The notes beneath the pieces are model-generated. The model was not told the origin of the DNA. It did not search any database and saw only the letters and a program-made list of their open reading frames with translations. Both the position numbers and the translations under genes were made by a program. Shown here one piece after another: positions 8,846 to 17,776 of a DNA stretch of 52,358 nucleotides (positions within the stretch are counted from its first letter, which is position 1; each line of letters begins with the position of its first letter). The stretch is from Flavobacteriales bacterium UBA958 (GTDB lineage Bacteria; Bacteroidota; Bacteroidia; Flavobacteriales_D; Crocinitomicaceae), in contig DBCM01000035.1 of NCBI GenBank assembly GCA_002293045.1, forward strand, positions 1-52,358, read 5' to 3'.

Positions 8846-9775
8846 ATGAAGGTATTATCCAATTTATCAGCACTTCCGGTCATGCGGAATCCATTGGTGA
8901 CTTTGGGCACCTACGACGGGGTGCATGTGGGGCACCGCATGATTCTAACACAGCTGATTCAAAAAGCAGCGGAAGCTTCTAAAGACAGCATGTTAATTAC
9001 TTTTGACCCTCACCCGAGGCAAGCACTCGGCTTGGGCGAAGTCTCTTTATTGAGCACCTTGGTTGAAAAGATTGAGTTATTGGAACAAACAGGACTAGAC
9101 TATTTAATCGTTTTGCCTTTCACCAAAGAATTCTCCAACCAAAGCGCCACCGAATTTATTAACCGGGTACTAATCGAACAATTAAACATTTCAGAAATTA
9201 TTTTGGGGTACGATCATAAATTTGGTCACAATCGCGAAGGAGATGTTCATTTATTAGCCAATATCCTCGGAAAAACAGGGCGTTTGGTTACTGAAATTCC
9301 CGCCCAAGATGTGGATGAAATTATCGTGAGCTCTACAAAAATAAGGACCGCCTTAGTTCATGGAGACCTTGAAACAGCCAATCGCCTGTTGGGGTATCAA
9401 TACCAAATTCAGGGCAAGGTGGTAGCGGGAAATCAGCTTGGAAGAACGATTGGATTTCCTACAGCGAACATTGAGCCCACAACCTCCTCAAAACTCATAC
9501 CGGGCGATGGGGTTTACGCCGTAGAATTTAGGGTAAACGAACGCACCTATCTTGGAATGATGAATATTGGGATTCGACCAACGGTAAGTAATTCAACGCA
9601 TCGCGTGATCGAGGTACATGTATTGGATTTTAATGCAGACATTTACGGTGAATCTGTTCGCATTACCGTTTGTAAACGCATACGAGGGGAACAGGTTTTT
9701 TCTGGACTTGAAGCATTAACAGAGCAATTAAAAAAAGATGAAGTCGATTCTCGTAGGTTTTTTTCTAGCCATTAG
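8846..9775 (+). CDS. ribF: Bifunctional riboflavin kinase / FMN adenylyltransferase
   Basis: Cytoplasmic enzyme that phosphorylates riboflavin to FMN and adenylates FMN to FAD. The 309-aa length is normal. The N-terminal nucleotidyltransferase domain shows GTYDGVHVGH (21-30, HxGH motif), DPHPR (54-58), LPFTKEFS (90-97), GYDHKFG (121-127) and SSTKIR (162-167). The C-terminal riboflavin kinase domain shows GRTIGFPTANI (199-209, the PTAN magnesium and ATP site) and GDGVYAVEF (220-228). It is preceded by its own promoter box and overlaps the next gene by 38 bp. Family FMN riboswitches are not possible here because the leader is too short. Confidence 0.96.
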   Translation: MKVLSNLSALPVMRNPLVTLGTYDGVHVGHRMILTQLIQKAAEASKDSMLITFDPHPRQALGLGEVSLLSTLVEKIELLEQTGLDYLIVLPFTKEFSNQSATEFINRVLIEQLNISEIILGYDHKFGHNREGDVHLLANILGKTGRLVTEIPAQDVDEIIVSSTKIRTALVHGDLETANRLLGYQYQIQGKVVAGNQLGRTIGFPTANIEPTTSSKLIPGDGVYAVEFRVNERTYLGMMNIGIRPTVSNSTHRVIEVHVLDFNADIYGESVRITVCKRIRGEQVFSGLEALTEQLKKDEVDSRRFFSSH

Positions 9776-10310
9776 TGCCGCTTGGTATAGCCAGTCGTTG
9801 GTGCGAACTTATTCCTTGGAAGAGCTCAACACTGCAAATCCAGACAGTGTGTTCTCCATTGATTTAAGCCGAGAAAAACTCACGGCTATTCCTGCAGAGG
9901 TTTATCGATTTACTAAAATAAAGTCCTTAAATCTCACGAAGAATAAAATTGAATTCTTGGGTGACTCTCTGCGTATATTTCAAGATTTGGAACACCTCAA
10001 CCTAACCAAAAACAAACTCTTTGCAATCCCCTATGTAGTATTCCAAATGAGTGCGCTCCGGGAGTTGTTGTTGGCAGAAAACCACATCGAAATAATCCCA
10101 AATGAAATTGAACAATTGACACAATTGGAGGTCTTAGATTTGTATGACAACGCTGTAAACAATATATCTCCTCGCTTGAAAACACTGCCAAACTTAAAGC
10201 GCTTAGACATTCAAGGTGTCATGTACAATCATGAATTTCACAAGCAGTTGGTGAATGATTTTAAGCATTGTACCTTGTTTTTAGATCCCCCTTGTTCTTG
10301 CATGGATTGA
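9738..10310 (+). CDS. Secreted leucine-rich-repeat protein
   Basis: 190 aa with a signal peptide (1-19, MKSILVGFFLAISAAWYSQS) followed by about six leucine-rich repeats of 23 residues (about 40-175) of the form LxxLxLxxNxLxxIP, for example LKSLNLTKNKI-type and LEVLDLYDN units. It ends with a cysteine-containing cap (CSCMD). LRRs usually bind proteins; no catalytic part is present and the partner is unknown. The ATG lies inside the 3' end of ribF in another frame (38-bp overlap) and the signal peptide begins exactly there, so this start is well supported. It probably depends on ribF transcription. Confidence 0.75.
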   Translation: MKSILVGFFLAISAAWYSQSLVRTYSLEELNTANPDSVFSIDLSREKLTAIPAEVYRFTKIKSLNLTKNKIEFLGDSLRIFQDLEHLNLTKNKLFAIPYVVFQMSALRELLLAENHIEIIPNEIEQLTQLEVLDLYDNAVNNISPRLKTLPNLKRLDIQGVMYNHEFHKQLVNDFKHCTLFLDPPCSCMD

Positions 10311-10386
10311 ATTATTAACAATTCCATAGCGAAATTTATACAGAAATAATCAGGGTCGAAATCAAGAATCGTATTAACTTTAACCT

Positions 10387-13038
10387 GTGAAAACGCGCTT
10401 AGTTTTTATCGGAATTTGTTTCTCTCTTCAAGTTTGGGGTCAGAATTTCATTACTAACGGTCATTTCGAGTTTGGAGGGCTTGGCACGGGATTTAGCGTA
10501 AACGGACAAGGCTACACGAACCTTATTCCTCCATTTTTAGGCACTACGCAACCCGGTGATTTTGCTATCACAAATAATCCCCAGCCTTTGAACAACGCGT
10601 TTTTCCTTCCGTTTTCGGACCACACTTCGGGACAAGGAAATATGTTGATTGTAGACGGGGGCAGTATTGGTGGAAATCAACCTTTCTGGCAAGCGGGGAA
10701 CAATGGAGGTGGTTTCTGTGGCTTAACGCCCGGGAATACTTATGTATTTAGTTTATGGCTGCGTTCGGCCTCCAGTGCTGTAACAGGCCTAGCGACGCAA
10801 GCAGACATTAAAACACTGTTTAACAATGCCAGCAATGTTCAAGGGTTAACTCCTACCCTAGCTCCTCTTCCCGCAGTGGGTTGGCAGGCCTATGCCATAC
10901 AATTTGAAGCGACCAATGCTTGCGTTAACATAAGCCTCTATGACGAAAACACCAATGTGGTGGGCAATGATTTTGCCATCGATGATCTGATGCTCATGCC
11001 GATCGGAGATCCCCTTTCGTTAACTGCCTCTGCGACAAAGCCGTTCTGCAGTGATTCGGTAAGCGGAGGGCTTATCGCATATGTAAAAGGAGGATATCCA
11101 CCCTATCAATTCACCTTAACAGGAATAACAGGCACGTGGAATAATGCCTCTGGTATTTTTACAGGATTACCCTCTGGGAGTTACGAGGTATCCGTTACGG
11201 ATGCCAATAATCAAATGATAACCCTGCTCAATCAACCGGTTTATCCGAATGATTTCTTGATGGTTAATCCTGATGATACCCTCGTTTGTGGAAATACTTC
11301 CTTGGAGTTAACCGTTAGCGGAGGAACCAATACCAATTACCTCTGGATGGCAACTCCGCCAGATCCAAATCTACTCAATCCTCTGAATGACACAATTAAC
11401 GTAAGTCCGAATCAGTCGACCACCTACCTTGTTTCTACCAATAATTTAAATGAGAATTTGGTTACCAACGGAAATTTCGAGGCGATGAATACCGGATTTT
11501 ATACCGATTTGAATTACCTCACACCGACGAATCCAAGTGGATTACAAAGCAGCTATGGTCTTACGCCAAATGCAAGTTTTTGGGAAAGCACCTTTTCACC
11601 ATGTGTAGATCACACCTTTGGTAACGGTGTTGGTCATATGATGGTAATCGATGGCGCAGTATCCGGAAATCAAACGGTTTGGAAGCAAATCATCTCCGTA
11701 GAAAAAAACACCAATTACACCTTTACGTACTTTGCTGAATCTGTAGAAGGCACCAATCCGGCAGTGCTTAAGTCTAGCGTGAACGGCATGGCACTTAACA
11801 TTGATACCCTTTCGATTTCCGCTTGTAATTGGCAACAAATCAGCGGAACGTGGAATTCAGGAAACGACAGCTTAGCCATTTTGGTGGTAGAGAACTTAAA
11901 TCAAAGTGGCCTGGGAAACGACTTCGCTATTGATGATATATCGTTCAGTACCTTGCGCTCATGCAGTAGACAAGTAACGGTTCAAATCGTCGGTGGAAAC
12001 CCTGATCTAGGACTTAACTACCCCAGTGATTTGTGCGTCAATTCAGGTGTGAATAATCCAACGCTTTCACCAGAAACCCCGAATAATGGTACATACAGCT
12101 CATTTCCGGGAGGACTCAACCTAGATCCGGTTAGCGGAGCCATCAACACCACCGGCAGCAGTCCGGGAACATATTCCGTGGTGTACAGTGTGTTAGTCTG
12201 TTCTGTGTTGGCAAAAGATACCGTACAACTTACTGTCCATGCCTTACCGAGTCTATTGAGCTTAACCGGTGGTGCGTACAATTGTGCTTTGCAAACATTC
12301 GATTCTGTACTCTTATATCTAAACGCGGTATATCCAGTAACGGTGAGTTGGACGTTAAATGGTGCCGAGTTCCTAACGAACGGAGTAACGGATCCATTGT
12401 TTTTAGATACGGAAGCGGGGCTCTATGAGTTGGAAACAATAACAGACGGGTATTGTACGGCGAATGTTAATGGAAGTATTTACTTAGATTCCTTATCCAT
12501 CCCTGCACCCCCCGTGATCATTGGAGATACTGCAGTATGTGACAATGAACCCTCTGAGGTGATTTCCTTGAGCAATCCCAATCCGAATGGAATAATTTCA
12601 TGGTTTAGCGATGCTGCACTCACGGAGTATCTCGAAAGTGGAAATTTTTTCTATCCAAGCAACGATAGCTCAGCAACCTATTATGTGGTGCAAACCGTGA
12701 ATGGGTGTTCCAGCAATGCAACGGCGTTTTCTACCACCATTGTCCCGTGTAACTTGGTGGTTCCAAGCGCATTTACTCCCGACGGTGATGGAGATAACGA
12801 CGTTTGGGAAATCGTTGGATTGGATGCGAAATTTCCGTTGAACCAGGTGAAAATATTTAACCGATGGGGGGAGTTGATTTATACGAGTATGGAAGGAAAC
12901 TATGCCTCCGAACCATGGGACGGGCGCTTTAAAGGAGAACTGCTGCCAGTTGGAAGTTACTATTACATCATTGAAAAGGCTACCGACGGTAGTATTGAAC
13001 CCATAAACGGAACGCTTTCCATATTACGCGCCCCATGA
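10387..13038 (+). CDS. Secreted surface protein with T9SS type B (gliding-motility-associated) C-terminal domain
   Basis: 883 aa starting at GTG, with a signal peptide (1-18). Two related jelly-roll-like modules of carbohydrate-binding appearance occupy about 19-215 and 354-525. Each begins with a TNGxFE segment and ends with GNDFAIDD. A SprB-like short repeat (GGYPPYQF ... GLPSGSYEVSVTDANNQ) sits at about 230-285 between them. Further Ig-like stretches follow, then the type B sorting domain (about 795-883) with VPSAFTPDGDGDND, IFNRWGELIYT, WDGRFKG and PVGSYYYIIE. This domain directs export through the T9SS and surface attachment. It overlaps the porP-type gene by 4 bp (ATGA). Such CTD proteins are usually exported with the adjacent PorP/SprF partner; the ligand is unknown. 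Confidence 0.9.
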   Translation: MKTRLVFIGICFSLQVWGQNFITNGHFEFGGLGTGFSVNGQGYTNLIPPFLGTTQPGDFAITNNPQPLNNAFFLPFSDHTSGQGNMLIVDGGSIGGNQPFWQAGNNGGGFCGLTPGNTYVFSLWLRSASSAVTGLATQADIKTLFNNASNVQGLTPTLAPLPAVGWQAYAIQFEATNACVNISLYDENTNVVGNDFAIDDLMLMPIGDPLSLTASATKPFCSDSVSGGLIAYVKGGYPPYQFTLTGITGTWNNASGIFTGLPSGSYEVSVTDANNQMITLLNQPVYPNDFLMVNPDDTLVCGNTSLELTVSGGTNTNYLWMATPPDPNLLNPLNDTINVSPNQSTTYLVSTNNLNENLVTNGNFEAMNTGFYTDLNYLTPTNPSGLQSSYGLTPNASFWESTFSPCVDHTFGNGVGHMMVIDGAVSGNQTVWKQIISVEKNTNYTFTYFAESVEGTNPAVLKSSVNGMALNIDTLSISACNWQQISGTWNSGNDSLAILVVENLNQSGLGNDFAIDDISFSTLRSCSRQVTVQIVGGNPDLGLNYPSDLCVNSGVNNPTLSPETPNNGTYSSFPGGLNLDPVSGAINTTGSSPGTYSVVYSVLVCSVLAKDTVQLTVHALPSLLSLTGGAYNCALQTFDSVLLYLNAVYPVTVSWTLNGAEFLTNGVTDPLFLDTEAGLYELETITDGYCTANVNGSIYLDSLSIPAPPVIIGDTAVCDNEPSEVISLSNPNPNGIISWFSDAALTEYLESGNFFYPSNDSSATYYVVQTVNGCSSNATAFSTTIVPCNLVVPSAFTPDGDGDNDVWEIVGLDAKFPLNQVKIFNRWGELIYTSMEGNYASEPWDGRFKGELLPVGSYYYIIEKATDGSIEPINGTLSILRAP

Positions 13039-14015
13039 GACAGCTGTATTTAATATTATTCCTAGGTTTTGGCTCATTGATGGCACAACAAATGCCTCAA
13101 TTTAGGCAAGTGAATACCAGCCCCTCACTGTACAATCCCGCAGGGATGGCCATGAATAAACAGGCGAGTATCTCTTTATTGGCCCGTTGGCAAATGCTTG
13201 GTTTTGGAAATGAACCGAGAACGATTGCGTTTTTCGGGCAAGCGATGATCAAAAAAAAGGTTAAAACCGTATTTAATCCCGGAAGTAGGATTCAATATCC
13301 AATCGAGCCCTTGGAAAAGAAAAAAAAGCGCGTTTTTCAACAGTTTGTTGGTGGACAGGCAATTTCAGACAACTACGGCGCCTTTAAATTCCTTGAGGCA
13401 AATGGAAATTATGCCTTATGTCTTCCTTTAAATAATCAATGGAAATTAAGTGCGGGAATTCGTATTGGAATCAGAAACAACGTGTTTTCTCCGAGTCAAG
13501 CCAGCGTGTTAAATGTATCGAATCCTCAACTTCCCTATGGTGGAGGGGATGCTACGTATGACGGCTTTTTGTCGTCTGGCCTTCGGTCGGTTTCTCTCAG
13601 TAGTGGTTTTGGATTTACTTTATTTTCAAAAAAAATGTTTTTTGCTGGTGCCCTCCAACACGGAGGATTACTAAATTCTCTTGGGGAACAAAGCAGCTTT
13701 TTCGACCAACAATTTCATTGGAATACCCAAATTGGATATGCCATAAATATTGCCAATGGATTGGAGGTACAGCCCATGATTATTCTCAAACAAATGCATC
13801 AGGGTCCTATTTCTTTAGAAACCACGCTGATGACTACGATAAACTATATTTTTTGGGCGGGAATTAATTATCAGCACAATGCCTCTGCAGGGATCCTTGC
13901 AGGTATGGAGGTGTCTGACAACCTAAAAATAGGATATGCATTTGATTTTTCAACCAACCGAATTAATCGATTCAGTAATGGCGGACATGAAATTTATTTG
14001 AGTTATGGGTTTTAA
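13035..14015 (+). CDS. PorP/SprF family type IX secretion outer-membrane protein
   Basis: 326-aa outer-membrane beta barrel with a signal peptide (1-17, ends LMAQQ). Family hallmarks are PQFRQVNTSPSLYNPAGMAM just after the signal, which is the conserved PorP N-terminus, and a C-terminal strand ending in LSYGF. SprF-type proteins are needed for secretion of their neighbouring SprB-like type B CTD adhesins through the T9SS. It lies between the 883-aa CTD protein (4-bp overlap) and the OmpA protein (11-bp overlap), the classical gene order. It is probably the dedicated partner of the 883-aa protein and could also serve the 4674-aa type B protein encoded at 25668-39692; the latter is inference. 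Confidence 0.92.
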   Translation: MRQLYLILFLGFGSLMAQQMPQFRQVNTSPSLYNPAGMAMNKQASISLLARWQMLGFGNEPRTIAFFGQAMIKKKVKTVFNPGSRIQYPIEPLEKKKKRVFQQFVGGQAISDNYGAFKFLEANGNYALCLPLNNQWKLSAGIRIGIRNNVFSPSQASVLNVSNPQLPYGGGDATYDGFLSSGLRSVSLSSGFGFTLFSKKMFFAGALQHGGLLNSLGEQSSFFDQQFHWNTQIGYAINIANGLEVQPMIILKQMHQGPISLETTLMTTINYIFWAGINYQHNASAGILAGMEVSDNLKIGYAFDFSTNRINRFSNGGHEIYLSYGF

Positions 14016-15633
14016 CCAGGTGCTATTAACTTCTTGCTTTTTACTTGCACAGTTCACTTGGGGACAAATTTATGAGTTCACGACCCCGACGCGATTAGGT
14101 ATATCTATTAATACCTCAGCAGACGAGAGTAATCCGGTGATTTCCAGCAATGGGAAAACCCTATATTTTGTTCGAACCTTTGACCCTAAAAATACAGGGG
14201 GGATTTACGATCAAGACATCTGGTATTGTAAGAAAACTTCGGATGCATGGGGACCATCGTATTCCTTAAAAGGACTGAATAATAAACTTAATAATGCCGT
14301 TATAGCAGAAACCGAGGAAGAATTGGATTCAACTCGCCAACGCTTGTACTTAATCAGCTCCTACGGTGCGGAACGAGATCTGGAAAAAGGAATAACCATG
14401 GCTTCTCGGACCATACTTGACACGCAATGGGTTATTCAAAAGAAATTACCGATCCCCGGCTTAAATATCGATGGGAAATATGTGTCATACACCCTTTCAA
14501 AAGATCAACAAGTTGTCATTATTTCCTATGAAGGTTCAGACTCTGAAGGTGAGGAAGACTTATATTATTCCTTGAAAGAACCCGATGGTTGGTCAGAACC
14601 TGAACATCTTGGCGCTGCGGTAAATTCGCCTGGATTTGAAATTTCACCTTTTTTATCCCCTGGTAACGACACCTTGTATTTTTCATCGAATGGCTTCAAA
14701 GGCTTTGGGGATGCTGATGTCTTTTACAGCGTTAGAAAAGGAAAATGGACCAACTGGTCGAAACCGGTAAACCTCGGTAAAACCATCAATACGCCGTTTT
14801 TCGATGCCTACTTTTCGATAACACAGAACTGTGCCTTGTGGTCAAGTAATAGAGAGGGAAAAGATTTAGACCTATGGACTGCTTGGGCGATTGCACCGCC
14901 AGAATTAGTGATGGCCGTGAATGAAATTAAACATGCCAGTGAATTTCAAGGCGCTGATGGAAAGATTGATATTGAGGTGGTTTCTGGTGTGAAACCCTAT
15001 AAATTCTTATGGTCTAATGGCATGACCACAGCAGACATCAGTTCCCTTCGAAAAGGGGAATACAAGCTACAAATTACCGATTCGATAGGTCAAAAAATAA
15101 GCCGCGTTTTTACCATCAATGAACCGGAAGCGACAGAACAGCGTATTATCCGTTTTCCAAACATCCAGTATGAGTTCAATAAATGGACCTTCGTTAACGA
15201 TTCTTTAATACATACAAACGATTCTTTGCGTCTCGTAGCCAAACTCCTTGAAGACTATCCAAACTTAATGATTGAACTCATTTCTCATACGGATTCGAGA
15301 GGAGAAGAATCAAGAAATTTAATTTTATCCGAAAACCGTGCAAAGGCTTGTTATATCTACTTAGTCAACGAATTTAAGATTGACCCAAGGAGAATAATAC
15401 CCGTAGGTAAAGGAGAGGCAGAACCCGCCCGTTGGTATGACCCAGAATTGCAACAAGTGGTTATATTGAGTGAAGAGTATATCCAAAAAAAGAAAACCAA
15501 CGAGGAGCTCTTTGAATACTTACATCAGTTAAATCGAAGGACAGAAGGTAAGGTTTTGCGCCTCGATTTTAACCCAATCAATGCTCCTGAGGCTCCAAAA
15601 AGCTATTTAGAATTTCAAGCTATGCCTAAATAA
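14005..15633 (+). CDS. OmpA-family protein with PD40 beta-propeller and SprB-like repeat (PorE-like)
   Basis: 542 aa with a signal peptide (1-20). PD40/WD40-like propeller repeats follow (about 30-300; ESNPVISSNGKTLYFVR and ISPFLSPGNDTLYFSSNGF units). Next is a SprB-type module (about 315-375; GVKPYKFLWSNGMTTADISSLRKGEYKLQITDS). The C-terminal OmpA peptidoglycan-binding domain (about 390-485) has HTDSRGEESRN and LSENRAKACYIYL. PorE of the T9SS pairs a propeller with OmpA to anchor the machine to peptidoglycan. This protein lacks the TPR part and has a SprB-like module in place of the carboxypeptidase-like domain, so it is a relative, not necessarily PorE itself. No lipobox is evident. Overlaps its neighbours on both sides (11 bp and one base). 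Confidence 0.87.
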   Translation: MGFNQVLLTSCFLLAQFTWGQIYEFTTPTRLGISINTSADESNPVISSNGKTLYFVRTFDPKNTGGIYDQDIWYCKKTSDAWGPSYSLKGLNNKLNNAVIAETEEELDSTRQRLYLISSYGAERDLEKGITMASRTILDTQWVIQKKLPIPGLNIDGKYVSYTLSKDQQVVIISYEGSDSEGEEDLYYSLKEPDGWSEPEHLGAAVNSPGFEISPFLSPGNDTLYFSSNGFKGFGDADVFYSVRKGKWTNWSKPVNLGKTINTPFFDAYFSITQNCALWSSNREGKDLDLWTAWAIAPPELVMAVNEIKHASEFQGADGKIDIEVVSGVKPYKFLWSNGMTTADISSLRKGEYKLQITDSIGQKISRVFTINEPEATEQRIIRFPNIQYEFNKWTFVNDSLIHTNDSLRLVAKLLEDYPNLMIELISHTDSRGEESRNLILSENRAKACYIYLVNEFKIDPRRIIPVGKGEAEPARWYDPELQQVVILSEEYIQKKKTNEELFEYLHQLNRRTEGKVLRLDFNPINAPEAPKSYLEFQAMPK

Positions 15634-16247
15634 TGAAGGTGCTCTCCCATATTTTTCATTTAGGCGTATTATTTTCAGGATTCGCATTCATTTGGTTTTG
15701 GCTACAGTTACTATTCATGCTTATTCTTCCGGAAGGAATTCGCATGCAGCTTCGGTATTTTTTACAACTTCTTCAATCCTTATTTCTTGGAGTTTTAGTG
15801 TTAAAATTCACGCTTACGGCGGAAGGAACCCTTCATCTGAGTGGCTTACTCATCGTTTCACTCTTAACGTATTTCCTGTACTTGTTGCGAAACCTACGAT
15901 CAAATCAACAAGCAGTTCAGTTTTCATTTTATACCAATCTTCAAAAAAAGATTCGGATGAAGAATGAATGGGAATGGGCGGTAGCGCTCATATCTCTAAG
16001 CATAACAATCCTTTGGGTATTCTATCCGGCGGCGCTAGAAAGTCCTGTTACGCAGTGGTTTTATGTGCAAACGCACGCCCTTATAAATACGCCGGTACTG
16101 GGTTGGATTTTTAAGATTGCTGGATTTTTCTTCCTCCTTGCAACGCTAATCCGTTTTCTTGCTGCAATTACTTGGGTGTTAAACCCGAGAAAAACAACTC
16201 AAGCCTCGGATACAGAAGATTTTGATCCTTTTGAAGAAATTAAATAG
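15633..16247 (+). CDS. Small polytopic membrane protein of unknown function
   Basis: 204 aa with about five hydrophobic segments (about 10-33, 38-58, 66-86, 113-133, 150-178), an acidic C-terminal tail (SDTEDFDPFEEIK) and no recognised family. Its ATG shares one base with the stop of the OmpA gene (TAATG), so it is translationally coupled to the T9SS module and may act with it. The 3' end converges with marC and overlaps it by 8 bp. Confidence 0.65.
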   Translation: MKVLSHIFHLGVLFSGFAFIWFWLQLLFMLILPEGIRMQLRYFLQLLQSLFLGVLVLKFTLTAEGTLHLSGLLIVSLLTYFLYLLRNLRSNQQAVQFSFYTNLQKKIRMKNEWEWAVALISLSITILWVFYPAALESPVTQWFYVQTHALINTPVLGWIFKIAGFFFLLATLIRFLAAITWVLNPRKTTQASDTEDFDPFEEIK

Positions 16248-16863
16248 CGGCGTAAAACAGGGATCGTCCACTGGCTACGATCATCTGAATGCCAATCGAA
16301 AGCACTAACAATCCCATAATTTTCGACATTGTTCGAAGGCCACTTTGTCCTAAGTATTTGAGAATAAATGGCGCTGAGGATAAAATCAAATAAATACTCA
16401 AACACACCATAAAAACAGCTGCAATCACGGTGGCCTTAGCATCGTAGGCGTCATGTTGAAGGGCTAGATTAATGAGTAAGGATATTGATCCTGGGCCGGC
16501 CAATAGCGGCATCGCTAAGGGACTAAAAGAAATGTCTTCTTTCATGCGAGATTCATCTTCAATCGGGCCATGGACGTCGCTTTTGTGTTGTGCATTGAGC
16601 AGTTGAAACCCCGAACGAGAAATGATAATTCCCCCGGCTATTTTTAAGGCGTGGATAGAAACACCAAAAAAATTCAGCACGAATTCTCCAATTAAAAACG
16701 AAATTAAGCATACTAAAAACACGTACAACGATGTTCTTCGAATGGTGCGAAACAAATGATCTTTTGGGAACCCGTTGGTTAACGAAATAAACACGGGCAT
16801 TGCACTCAACGGATTGATGAGTGAAAACAAGGAAACAACGGTAGAAATGAAGAGAGTAGTCAT
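16240..16863 (-). CDS. MarC family integral membrane protein
   Basis: 207 aa with six hydrophobic segments. Features of the MarC/UPF0056 family are SLFSLINPLSAMPVFISLT at the N-terminus, GEFVLNFFGVSIHALKIAGGIIISRSGFQLLNA in the middle, and SPLAMPLLAGPGSISLLINLA, followed by the final LRTMSKIMGLLVLSIGIQMI. The family is inner-membrane and its transported substrate is unknown; the original link to multiple antibiotic resistance in E. coli was not upheld as far as I know. It converges with the T9SS-linked membrane gene and overlaps its end. Confidence 0.92.
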   Translation of the reverse strand: MTTLFISTVVSLFSLINPLSAMPVFISLTNGFPKDHLFRTIRRTSLYVFLVCLISFLIGEFVLNFFGVSIHALKIAGGIIISRSGFQLLNAQHKSDVHGPIEDESRMKEDISFSPLAMPLLAGPGSISLLINLALQHDAYDAKATVIAAVFMVCLSIYLILSSAPFILKYLGQSGLRTMSKIMGLLVLSIGIQMIVASGRSLFYAAI

Positions 16864-16974
16864 AAAATCGCTGCAAAGGTCGCTATTCTACATCGATAGC
16901 CGCCTCAAACAAATGTTAAGAAAATGTAATGTTTACCGTGAGGTGGATAAATTGAAAAATTATTATATTCGTTC

Positions 16975-17724
16975 ATGCGTAAACTTATACTACTTTATTT
17001 CCTCACCATGTCGATGTTCATGGTTGGCCAGACAAAACAAGAAAATCCGTCATGGATTGGAAAATCAAATCGAATATTAAATCCCGGTGCAGAATCAAAT
17101 AACGATGGTGCCCCATTAAATTGGAAGTCTGATTTTTCACTCGGTGCAGAATCCAATTGGGTTTCAGAATACGGCGTTACCTCCCATGAATGGAATCACG
17201 GAGCGAAAAAACTCGGGCTCCCAAACAATCCGGGTAACAACTATTTTCGATTAACGGTTAATAAAAACGAAGAAACTCGCAAGCTTAACATCTTTCAGAG
17301 CATTTCACTGGGCGATGCTCAAATCGCGCTCCAAAAAGACACCGTTATGGCCGATTTTCAATTTTGGTCCGGGATTACCTATCCTAATAAAACCAATTGC
17401 GCCCTTGCAGAGGTTAAAGTCTTTTTCAAGGATGTCGGCGGAAAAACCTTGGATTCCATTTATGTTAAAAGAGTTCCAAGTGAATTTCGCGACCTTGATG
17501 AAGGTACGCCTGAAGCTGAGGAAAGAGGATTTAATGTCATGCACGAAATGGTTTTAACCAAGAAAACGCATCAAGTGCCGCGAGAAACCCAAACGGCTTT
17601 ATTACATATTCAATGTGAATTTCCTTGTGCAAAGTTTATCGACGAAGAGGAAGATGAAACCGAAGGAGAACTATCCAATACCTTTTTCTTCGACAATTTA
17701 TCCTTGGGGTTTTATAAAAAATAA
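16975..17724 (+). CDS. Secreted protein with jelly-roll-like fold, function unknown
   Basis: 249 aa with a signal peptide (1-19, cleavage near VGQ-TK). The start RILNPGAESNNDGAPLNW is typical of secreted carbohydrate-binding or jelly-roll modules, and the C-terminus ends with NTFFFDNLSLGFYK, the usual last strands of such modules. An acidic stretch (DEEEDETEGE) precedes it. No sorting domain is present, so it should stay periplasmic or be released. It precedes a second secreted protein of similar fold type by about 50 bp. Confidence 0.65.
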   Translation: MRKLILLYFLTMSMFMVGQTKQENPSWIGKSNRILNPGAESNNDGAPLNWKSDFSLGAESNWVSEYGVTSHEWNHGAKKLGLPNNPGNNYFRLTVNKNEETRKLNIFQSISLGDAQIALQKDTVMADFQFWSGITYPNKTNCALAEVKVFFKDVGGKTLDSIYVKRVPSEFRDLDEGTPEAEERGFNVMHEMVLTKKTHQVPRETQTALLHIQCEFPCAKFIDEEEDETEGELSNTFFFDNLSLGFYKK

Positions 17725-17746
17725 CCCTTGTACGAAATAATTATTG

Positions 17747-17754
17747 TACATTTA
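17747..17754 (+). promoter_or_regulatory. Possible -7 box TACATTTA with TTG -33 element
   Basis: Seven of eight positions match TAnnTTTG; a TTG at 17728-17730 precedes it by a 16-base spacer, the same spacing as at ribF. It lies 22 bases before the ATG at 17777. Confidence 0.3.
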
Positions 17755-17776
17755 ACAATTACTAAACACAATAATT

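Noticed and set aside
8773..8846. FMN riboswitch in front of ribF
   Set aside because: The divergent gap is only 80 bp, has no RFN-like conserved elements, and the predicted leader is about 7 bases.
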